Shown: piece after piece, positions 34,901 to 42,020 of the stretch
How the letters are laid out: each line of letters begins with the position of its first letter
How positions within the stretch are numbered: the first letter of the stretch is position 1
Source: Lachnospiraceae bacterium M18-1
GTDB lineage: Bacteria; Bacillota; Clostridia; Lachnospirales; Lachnospiraceae
Assembly (NCBI GenBank): GCA_000403295.2
Contig: KE159612.1
Span: 320,181 to 384,180, forward strand
DNA length: 64,000 bases
Reading direction: 5' to 3'
The notes under the pieces: generated by a model
Seen by the model: the letters and a program-made list of their open reading frames with translations, nothing else
Told to the model about the DNA's origin: nothing
Database searches by the model: none
Made by a program: the position numbers and the translations under genes

Positions 34901-35521
34901 ATGGCAATTAGCAGATATGAAGAAATGGGCGAGTTGGAATTTGATATCCTGAAAGAGATTGGTAGCATCGGCGGCGGGAATGCGGCAACGGCATTGTCCA
35001 GTATGCTGAATGCAAAAGTAAATATGTCGATGCCGGCTGTAAAGGTTCTGGGATTTAATGCGGCTCTGAACCTTCTTGGGGATCCGGAAGAACTGGTTGC
35101 GGCAATATTTGTAGAGATGTCAGGGGAGCTTGAGGGGGTCATGCTGTTTATCCTGACCAAAGAATTTGCTGACGAGATCGTACAGCGGATGCTTGGAAAG
35201 GGCAGTGTAGATATGCTGGAACTGGATGAGATTGATGCGTCTGTCCTGACAGAGATTGGGAACATTGTGATTTCTTCATATATCACTGCAATGTCATCGC
35301 TGGCAAATGTTGAAGTTGAGCTGTCTGTACCGCAGTTTACAGCGAATATGCTGGGCGGTATCCTGAGTGTGCCGATCGCGGTGATGGGACAGCATTCGGA
35401 CAGGATCATGATGATCACCGGTGAGTTCAAAATTGATGGGAAAGCGCTGAACAGCAGTATGCTGCTCCTGCCCGATGTGAAATCATTAAATGTTCTAATG
35501 AAAAAACTAGGAGTGGAGTGA
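34901..35521 (+). CDS. cheC: Chemotaxis protein CheC
   Basis: A 206-residue CheY-P phosphatase and CheD partner. The second active-site motif (SVLTEIGN) is intact. The first (DILKEIGS) has serine in place of the usual asparagine, so probably one site works. It overlaps the cheD reading frame, suggesting coupled production of the CheC-CheD pair that adapts receptors in Firmicutes. Confidence 0.93.
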   Translation: MAISRYEEMGELEFDILKEIGSIGGGNAATALSSMLNAKVNMSMPAVKVLGFNAALNLLGDPEELVAAIFVEMSGELEGVMLFILTKEFADEIVQRMLGKGSVDMLELDEIDASVLTEIGNIVISSYITAMSSLANVEVELSVPQFTANMLGGILSVPIAVMGQHSDRIMMITGEFKIDGKALNSSMLLLPDVKSLNVLMKKLGVE

Positions 35522-35529
35522 ATGACAGA

Positions 35530-36009
35530 ATGATCAAGAAGGTATCGGTCGGAATTGCAGATATGAAGATTACGAGACAGGAAGGCATACTGATCACATA
35601 TGCACTGGGTTCCTGTATTGGGATTTCATTTTATGATCCCATGATCAAGCTCGGAGGCCTCCTTCATATCATGCTTCCGCAGAAACAGGGAACGGATACA
35701 AATGTATTCAAGTTTGCGGATTCGGGGATTCCAGAGACCTTACGCAAGCTTCAGGCTTTTGGCGCGTCAAAGAGCCGGATGGTGTGTAAGATTGCGGGCG
35801 GTGCGAAGATGTTTGAGATGAAGGGCCCAGGCGGGCTGGGGAACATCGGCGACCGTAACGCCCAGATGGTAAAAAGGGTTCTTGCGGCAGAGGGACTGCG
35901 TATCAGGGGAGAGGATACAGGAGCCAATTATGCAAGAACAATGCTGCTGGACGTGGGGAATGGGCAGGTGTCCATCCGCTGCGCGGGAAGACCTGAGAAG
36001 TTTTTATAG
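35530..36009 (+). CDS. cheD: Chemoreceptor glutamine deamidase CheD
   Basis: A 159-residue receptor-modifying enzyme. The catalytic cysteine lies in ITYALGSCIGISFYD and the histidine in GGLLHIMLP. ATG at 35530 is chosen with AGGAGTGGAG upstream; GTG at 35518, overlapping the cheC stop, is an alternative. Its activity is held by CheC until CheY-P draws CheC away. Confidence 0.93.
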   Translation: MIKKVSVGIADMKITRQEGILITYALGSCIGISFYDPMIKLGGLLHIMLPQKQGTDTNVFKFADSGIPETLRKLQAFGASKSRMVCKIAGGAKMFEMKGPGGLGNIGDRNAQMVKRVLAAEGLRIRGEDTGANYARTMLLDVGNGQVSIRCAGRPEKFL

Positions 36010-36127
36010 AGGCGTTGCAGCTGCAGGAGCGGCGAACAGATACGATAAATGCGCCGGAAGTGCGAGCGCGGAGATTAGATGCCAGAGGCGCTGGAACTGC
36101 GGGAACGGCGAACAGATTCGAATCGCT

Positions 36128-36154
36128 TAATTTTGGTGCAGAATGCGCCGATAA
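36128..36154 (+). promoter_or_regulatory. Sigma-28 promoter before cheV
   Basis: TAAT (36128-36131), 15 bp, GCCGATAA (36147-36154): the -10 is a perfect match to the flagellar sigma-28 consensus and the -35 matches three of four. It lies 33 bases before cheV, in the 177-base cheD-cheV gap. Confidence 0.7.
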
Positions 36155-36186
36155 ATATATTATAGAATGCAAAGGAGTGAGTGTTT

Positions 36187-37101
36187 ATGGCTGATACGGA
36201 GATTTTATTGGAATCAGGAACAAATGAGATTGAGATAATGCAGTTCACCATATTCGGAGAATTGTATGGGATCAATGTGGCAAAGGTAAGGGAGATTATG
36301 ATGGCCGACAAAGTCAAACCGGTACCTCACTCCCATCCGTCTGTAGAAGGGATTTTTAAGCCCAGGGATATTCTGCTCACGGTGATCAACCTTCCGAAGT
36401 ATCTGACAGGACAGAGCGGAGATACCAATGACAGGGATCTGTTTATCATTACGAATTTTAATAAGATGAATATCGCATTCCGGGTACATACGGTTGTGGG
36501 GATCAGCAGAATCTCATGGGAGGATATCCAGAAACCGGATAAGACGCTTTCTAACGGTGAGGAAGGCGTGGCAACCGGTATTGCGTCATGCTCCGGGAGA
36601 CTGGTGACAATCCTGGATTTTGAGAAGATCGTTACGGAGATCGCACCGGAGACCGGTATTCAGGTAGATGATATTGATAAGCTGGGCGAAAGGGAGATTA
36701 GGGATGAGCATATCATACTTGCGGAGGATTCTATCCTGCTGACGAAGATGATCAAGGATTCCCTGATGCGCGCAGGATATGTAAATCTGCTGAACTTTAA
36801 TAACGGACGGGAAGCGTGGGATTATCTGAATCTCATTAGAAATGATTCTGATTTCCATGACAAGGCAGCTCTGCTGATCACAGATATCGAGATGCCGGAG
36901 ATGGACGGACACCGTCTGACTAAGCTTGTAAAAGAAGATGAAGTGATGAAGAGTATGCCGGTTATCATCTTCTCATCACTGATTAATGAAGAGATGTGGC
37001 GCAAGGGAAAACAGCTTGGCGCCGATGAGCAGTTGTCCAAGCCGGAGATTGGCCGTCTGGTCGAGGTGATGGACGAATTATTGCTGCGGAAGGAGATATA
37101 G
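36187..37101 (+). CDS. cheV: Chemotaxis coupling protein CheV
   Basis: A 304-residue fusion of a CheW coupling domain (about 10-165) and a receiver domain (about 175-300) with phosphoacceptor aspartate in LLITDIEMPEMDG. It links receptors to CheA and aids adaptation. ATG at 36187 has AAGGAG nine bases upstream; the GTG at 36181 is too close. Driven by the sigma-28 promoter at 36128. Confidence 0.93.
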   Translation: MADTEILLESGTNEIEIMQFTIFGELYGINVAKVREIMMADKVKPVPHSHPSVEGIFKPRDILLTVINLPKYLTGQSGDTNDRDLFIITNFNKMNIAFRVHTVVGISRISWEDIQKPDKTLSNGEEGVATGIASCSGRLVTILDFEKIVTEIAPETGIQVDDIDKLGEREIRDEHIILAEDSILLTKMIKDSLMRAGYVNLLNFNNGREAWDYLNLIRNDSDFHDKAALLITDIEMPEMDGHRLTKLVKEDEVMKSMPVIIFSSLINEEMWRKGKQLGADEQLSKPEIGRLVEVMDELLLRKEI

Positions 37102-37104
37102 TGC

Positions 37105-38352
37105 ATGGATAATTGTGTAGTAAGACAGGCGATCAAGGATCTGAAGACCGACACGATTATTGGATATGAATTGCGGATTCAGGAGGATCAGGACAGCTTG
37201 TACAATTCAAGCACGGACAGTGTGGCGGCGAATGCCATGGTTGCTTTTCTTTCAGAAAATTCGAACCGGATCTTCAAGGAAAAAAAGACGTTTATGACAT
37301 TTACCCCGGCGCTGCTGTTCAGAAATACGCCGAAAATATTTGATAAGGATAAGATCGTGATCCAGATTGAGGACAATATTGTCATTCATTCTCTGGCTGC
37401 GATCCTGATCAGTAAGTATAAAGATGCGGGATATCATTTTGCGATCAATGACTTTCAGTTTACACCGAAGTATTTCAGTATGCTGGAGTATGTAGATTAC
37501 ATCAAGGTACAGCTGACCGAGGATATGGACGATAATCACAGGAGTTCTGTTGCAAATGTTGTCGATATGGCACACGGTTTCCAGAAAGAGATCGTTGCTA
37601 CCGGTGTTAATACAAAGGAAGTCTACGAACTTGCAAAGGAACTTCAGGTAGACTATGTGGAGGGCAATTTTATCTCCAGCGCAACGACTACAAAAGCCAG
37701 CAAGATGGATTTCATGCAGGGGAACCTGTATCAGCTGATCATGGAGATTACGAAGGAAGAGCCGGATGTGGAGATTCTGGAGGAGATCATTACCAGAGAT
37801 GCTTCCCTGACCTATGCACTTCTGAAGATGGCAAATTCCGCGTATTTTGCGGTGCATCATGAGACGACTTCTATCCGTCAGGCACTGGTGCGTGTCGGGA
37901 TCAGCCAGCTGAAGCAGTGGGTATACCTGCTGAGCTTTGAAGATAAGGGAGAAAATTCCTCAGAGGAATTGTTAAAGACTTCATTCCTGCGGGCGAATTT
38001 CGCGTCTGCACTGGTAAAGAAGCTGAGAAAGTTCCAGATTACGGCATCCGATGCTTATCTGATGGGAATGTTCTCTACGCTGGAGTATATGATTGACGCG
38101 CCGATGGAGGAGATCCTGTACGAGATTCCGATCATCAAAGAGATCAAAGATGCACTGATCTACCAGGAAGGTATGGCAGGAAAGCTGTATCTGCTGATTC
38201 TTCACTACGAGCGTGCGGAGTGGAGCGACATCAAGGTTCTGGCGGAGGAACTGGGACTTCATACAAATGAGCTTGCGCAGATTTATATGGAATGTGTGGA
38301 AGAAGTCAATGACATCTGGGATAATGTAGTGGGTATCAAAGAAGAGGAATAG
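37105..38352 (+). CDS. EAL-HDOD domain protein (YuxH-like)
   Basis: A 415-residue signalling protein: a degenerate EAL domain (about 1-195) and an HDOD domain (about 200-400; ITRDASLTYALLKMANSAYF). The EAL signature is replaced by YELRI, and the metal-binding DDFG/KID positions read NDFQ and KVQ, so cyclic-di-GMP hydrolysis is unlikely. Binding or scaffolding is more likely. Its ATG is three bases after the cheV stop, so the two are co-expressed. Confidence 0.85.
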   Translation: MDNCVVRQAIKDLKTDTIIGYELRIQEDQDSLYNSSTDSVAANAMVAFLSENSNRIFKEKKTFMTFTPALLFRNTPKIFDKDKIVIQIEDNIVIHSLAAILISKYKDAGYHFAINDFQFTPKYFSMLEYVDYIKVQLTEDMDDNHRSSVANVVDMAHGFQKEIVATGVNTKEVYELAKELQVDYVEGNFISSATTTKASKMDFMQGNLYQLIMEITKEEPDVEILEEIITRDASLTYALLKMANSAYFAVHHETTSIRQALVRVGISQLKQWVYLLSFEDKGENSSEELLKTSFLRANFASALVKKLRKFQITASDAYLMGMFSTLEYMIDAPMEEILYEIPIIKEIKDALIYQEGMAGKLYLLILHYERAEWSDIKVLAEELGLHTNELAQIYMECVEEVNDIWDNVVGIKEEE

Positions 38353-38400
38353 GAAATGTTGTTTTTTTGGCAATAGAGGCCGGCGCAGGAGGTGTGTATT

Positions 38401-39456
38401 ATGGTAGGGGCGGTTTCTTTCAGTCCGTATGTAAGCAGCTATCAGTATACGGGCGGATATGCCCGGGGACGGGCATCCGCTCAGAATATGCAGGTTCAGG
38501 CAGGAGAAGGAGCGGCTGCGGCAGAACCGATATCAGGCCGCCAGTCGGGAATACCGGCGGCAGGACGTATCTCTGGTTATCAGACAGGTATATCAGCGGC
38601 AGAAGGTGCATCAAGCCGTCAGACAGGAAGTGATGCCGGAGTACATGCGGTATCGGCAGGAAGGTCCGGCGGTGTATCCTCTTTGATCGGTGCACGCAGT
38701 ATCGCGGCAGCGGGGCAGGTATCTGGTATGGCTGCAGTGTCAGCGGGAAGAGCGGCTGATCCGGAAAGTCCTGTTCAGCCGGTAGATAAGACTTCTGCAA
38801 TCCAGCCGGGACAGTCAGGAAGTGTCAATTATATGATCCCATTTCTGAGAAAAGGGATGGATCCGGCGGAACTTTCGGTCCGCATGCGTATGCAGTATGC
38901 AGGCGGGACGCAGAACTCCTCATGGACGGCAGGAGGAGAAGCCGCAGGAGGGAAAGCGGCGCAGTTAGATTTACCGGGAACGTCGTCCGAGGAACCGGCT
39001 GCAGCTGTACAGGCAGGAGTGCCGGGAGCATCCTCAGAGGCGGGCAGCACATCCGCGGTATCGGAGGACACACCGAAGATAGCCGGGATGGGCGGTGCAG
39101 AGAGTGTGCAGGAAACTTCCGGGGAAGCGGAGTGTAAGACCTGCAAGGAGCGAAAATACCAGGATGGGTCTGACGATCCGGGAGTATCCTTCAAGTCTCC
39201 GACACATATCGCGCCGGATCAATCTGCATCAGCGGTCCGCGGACACGAGATGGAGCATGTAGTCCGGGAGCGTGCCAAGGCACAGAGTGAAGGACGACGT
39301 GTGGTGAGCCAGTCTGTTACGATGCAGACCGGCATCTGTCCGGAGTGCGGCAGAGTCTATACGGCCGGCGGTGTAACCCGCACAACAACGGCTGCAGATA
39401 CCAGTCCGGAAGAAAAGCCGAAGGATCCGCGGTGGATATTGGCTGGGGACATATAA
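38401..39456 (+). CDS. Putative HExxH metalloprotease, SprA-related type
   Basis: A 351-residue protein of unknown function. The first 220 residues are low complexity (Ser, Ala, Gly, Gln, with repeated SGRQSG/AAGRISG-like units). The C-terminal 110 residues are compact: a CxxC (CKTCKERKYQDGSDDPGVSF), RGHEMEHVVRERAK with an HEMEH zinc motif, then a second CxxC (GICPECGRVY). The domain resembles SprA-related putative metalloproteases. It ends the flagellar operon and is followed by a strong terminator. No signal peptide. ATG at 38401 follows AGGAGGTG; the frame is open to 38392. Confidence 0.6.
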   Translation: MVGAVSFSPYVSSYQYTGGYARGRASAQNMQVQAGEGAAAAEPISGRQSGIPAAGRISGYQTGISAAEGASSRQTGSDAGVHAVSAGRSGGVSSLIGARSIAAAGQVSGMAAVSAGRAADPESPVQPVDKTSAIQPGQSGSVNYMIPFLRKGMDPAELSVRMRMQYAGGTQNSSWTAGGEAAGGKAAQLDLPGTSSEEPAAAVQAGVPGASSEAGSTSAVSEDTPKIAGMGGAESVQETSGEAECKTCKERKYQDGSDDPGVSFKSPTHIAPDQSASAVRGHEMEHVVRERAKAQSEGRRVVSQSVTMQTGICPECGRVYTAGGVTRTTTAADTSPEEKPKDPRWILAGDI

Positions 39457-39557
39457 TCCTAATCTTGTTCAATAACAGGAATCTATAGAGACAGTTCTTA
39501 AAGTAATTGATTGTAAATCAGAAAAGATACATAAGAGCCAGAGGGCTGAAATAAGAG

Positions 39558-39599
39558 GCGCTGCCGGGAAATAACCGAACTTCCCGGCAGCGCCTTTTG
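39558..39599. terminator. Bidirectional terminator ending the flagellar operon
   Basis: GGCGCTGCCGGGAA (39558-39571) pairs perfectly with TTCCCGGCAGCGCC (39582-39595), followed by TTTT. On the minus strand the hairpin is followed by a U-rich stretch, so it can also end the convergent ParA-ComFB transcript, whose stop codon is at 39605. Confidence 0.85.
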
Positions 39600-39604
39600 G
39601 TAGT

Positions 39605-40888
39605 TTAGTGCCTCGGATTTTCTTTTACGATCATGCAGGACTTGGTGGCCTCTACAGTGACATCCGAGATCAAGCGGTTAGTATAATAACTGAGAAGCGG
39701 ATCGACCGCCGCCTTCATGGTGACAATGTATTTCGGCATCAAACCGTTGAGGGTCAGGGCAGTGACATCTGCTTTACAGCGGTCACAGGTGCAGACGTCA
39801 AACTGGCGCATAAAATATATGATCTTGTCCCTTACAATATGCTCCATAACATTGATTGCGGCAAAATCCGATTCCGGCTCTGCTTGGAGTTCCGATACCG
39901 ACTCCGCTTGCTCTGCCTGGAGTTCAGGTTCCGGCTCTGCCTGGAGTTCAGGTTCCGGCTCTTCCGTGAGTTCGGGTTCCGGCTCTGCCTGGAGTTTAGG
40001 TTCCGGCTCTGCCTGGGATTCAGGTTCCGGTGCTGGGGCGGGAACTGCTGCGGCGGGTTCAATAGTCAAATCCTCCTCTGCAATGGGTTCTGCCTCCAAA
40101 ATAGTGAGTGATTCATCTTCCTGTATGGGAAAAGAATCTTCCACGGACAGGTCATCGAAAGCTTCTGCCGTATCTTCATCTAAAATAATAGCGCCTGCAT
40201 TGGCTTCCGTAACAGCGGGAGCATGGCCCTGTTCAGGAACCATAGATTCGGCATCGGAAAGGAGCAGTTCCTCCATATGGATATCTTCAATGATCTCCTC
40301 TGCATCTGCAAGGGGAAGGGAATCCGGATGATCCGCGGAAGCTTCGGCGGAAACTGCCGCGGCTTCCTGCGCAGGCTTCACATCCCCTACAGGGGATATC
40401 TCTTCCTGAGACTGCTGCATCTGCTTTTCAAATTCGCTGGATAACTTTTGCTGAATGAGTTCCGCCACCGGATCCTCTTCGGTCTTGTCAATTACAGCGA
40501 TATTATTTTGGGCAGGCATAACAGGAATCGGAACCGGTGCGACAGACTGGCCGGCATTGGCGGAACCGGATGCGCCGGCAGATTTGGTCTGTCCCACTGC
40601 CTGCCTGCCGGAAGCTCTCTGCGAAGCTACGCTGCCCGGAGCTGCATGAGGGGGCTCGCTGCCGGAAACAGCCTGGGGAGCCTCTTCATCAGAACTCTCC
40701 TGAGAAACGCCGCCGGAAGCCGCATCATTCTGCGCAGCCTGCACAGCTGCGCCGCCGGAAGCTGTCTGTGCTGCCGGACCTCCGGAAGTTGCCTGCTCGA
40801 TAGATGCCTGCTCGTCCGCTTCCTTTGCTGCATCATGTCCTGCAAGCAAGTTCAGGACATGTGCGGTTTTGTTGCTTTTTCTGGCCAT
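39605..40888 (-). CDS. ComFB-domain protein with long acidic N-terminus
   Basis: A 427-residue protein. Residues 1-340 are disordered and acidic, with Ala/Ser/Gln runs and a tandem ELQAEPEP repeat (about 295-335). The last 85 residues are a ComFB (late competence) domain: hallmarks are FDVCTCDRCKADVTALTLN, PKYIV and the C-terminal VKENPRH. The cysteines suggest zinc binding. ComFB proteins have recently been reported as cyclic dinucleotide receptors, which would fit a motility locus; that is inference here. Translated directly after the ParA gene (stop and start one base apart). Confidence 0.75.
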   Translation of the reverse strand: MARKSNKTAHVLNLLAGHDAAKEADEQASIEQATSGGPAAQTASGGAAVQAAQNDAASGGVSQESSDEEAPQAVSGSEPPHAAPGSVASQRASGRQAVGQTKSAGASGSANAGQSVAPVPIPVMPAQNNIAVIDKTEEDPVAELIQQKLSSEFEKQMQQSQEEISPVGDVKPAQEAAAVSAEASADHPDSLPLADAEEIIEDIHMEELLLSDAESMVPEQGHAPAVTEANAGAIILDEDTAEAFDDLSVEDSFPIQEDESLTILEAEPIAEEDLTIEPAAAVPAPAPEPESQAEPEPKLQAEPEPELTEEPEPELQAEPEPELQAEQAESVSELQAEPESDFAAINVMEHIVRDKIIYFMRQFDVCTCDRCKADVTALTLNGLMPKYIVTMKAAVDPLLSYYTNRLISDVTVEATKSCMIVKENPRH

Positions 40889-40889
40889 T

Positions 40890-41678
40890 TTATCTTACCT
40901 CCTGGAGAGTCTTGGTTCTCATCATGATTCTTATTTCTTTGATAAAACTCATATAATCCTCTGACGGCTTGGCACGGGGTGCATAATCAAATATACTCAG
41001 ACCGTGTGCCGGAGCTTCCGCTACGGAGACACTGGAACGGATTTGTGTATCGAATACGCATGTCCCAATCTGGGATGCAATATTTTCCGCCATTTCTTTG
41101 ACCTCACGGGCCAGGACTGTACGAGGGTTGTACTTGGTCAGAAGGATCCCCAGCACGTCCAGATGCGGGTTCAGGCTTTCACGGACAGAGTCGATGGTCT
41201 CCTTGATCTGGGTGACGGCAAGAAGACTTAAGATCTCCGGAGCCATGGGGATAATGAGATAATCTGCCATAGCATATGCATTTACCGTCAGAATATTCAG
41301 GGCCGGAGGAGTATCAACAATGATAAAGTCATAATCCGCCGCAACAGGTGCCAGTGAATTTTTCAATAGAAGTTCCCGGTCCGAAAAATTAAATTCAAGC
41401 TCCGCGCTGCTCAGCAGGATATTTGATGTGATCACATCACAGTAATCGGTTGTCTGGATTGCTTCACGTGCGGAGGTGCGTCCGATCATCACGTCATGGA
41501 TCGTGCGTCCGTCTTCGATGTCAAGCCCAAGGCTGAACCCCATATTCCCCTGCGGATCGAGATCGACCGCAAGAACTTTTTTATTGTAAAAAGAAACCAA
41601 ACCAGCCGCCAAAGCGGTGGATGTAGTTGTCTTGCCTACGCCGCCTTTCTGATTGGTGAGTACGATGATAGTAGCCAA
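40890..41678 (-). CDS. ParA/Soj-family ATPase
   Basis: A 262-residue deviant-Walker ATPase of the ParA/MinD superfamily. Walker A is NQKGGVGKTTT (about 8-18), A-prime DLDPQGN, Walker B DFIIVDTPPA. TTG at 41678 is preferred: it gives the usual MATIIVLTNQKGG start eight bases after GGAGGA; ATG at 41693 is the longer option. No parB is adjacent. Its partner is the ComFB protein, so it may position a signalling or motility complex rather than the chromosome. Confidence 0.88.
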   Translation of the reverse strand: MATIIVLTNQKGGVGKTTTSTALAAGLVSFYNKKVLAVDLDPQGNMGFSLGLDIEDGRTIHDVMIGRTSAREAIQTTDYCDVITSNILLSSAELEFNFSDRELLLKNSLAPVAADYDFIIVDTPPALNILTVNAYAMADYLIIPMAPEILSLLAVTQIKETIDSVRESLNPHLDVLGILLTKYNPRTVLAREVKEMAENIASQIGTCVFDTQIRSSVSVAEAPAHGLSIFDYAPRAKPSEDYMSFIKEIRIMMRTKTLQEVR

Positions 41679-42020
41679 AATATATTCCTCCATTCGTAAA
41701 AAAACTCATTTCGCTATTATTTAAAGTATACTATATGCCGATAAATAAGTACAGAATAAAATAAAATTTATGATGCAATATACGTTGCGGTCCGCTGCAG
41801 TTCACTGTTTTGAACACTGCAGGTGCGGACAGTAACTAATACAGCTACCAGTAAACAGACCATTGCGGCAGATTTTGTCATGCAATGATATGATCGGGGT
41901 ATAAGGCAGATTTTGCGGAATTACCGGGGATGCATTTACGGCGTTCTCCGTCGGGGTTCCGGGTATGGCTTTTATAGCAGCGGTCATGGAGAATATGAAG
42001 AGAAAAAGGAGAGGATTGAC
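41679..42020 (+). other. Divergent region between ParA gene and fliD, possible sigma-28 site
   Basis: A 342-base gap. GCCGATAA at 41737-41744 is a perfect sigma-28 -10 box facing fliD, but the -35 at the right distance (TATT, 41718-41721) is poor. Around 41800-41840 lies a degenerate relative of the GTTACTGTTCAC repeat (GTTCACTGTTTTGAACACTG). The fliD ribosome site AGGAGAGG is at 42007-42014. Confidence 0.45.

Noticed and set aside
39870..40040. Short tandem repeats in the ComFB gene as a CRISPR-like array
   Set aside because: The repeats are in frame, encode ELQAEPEP units and have no spacers.
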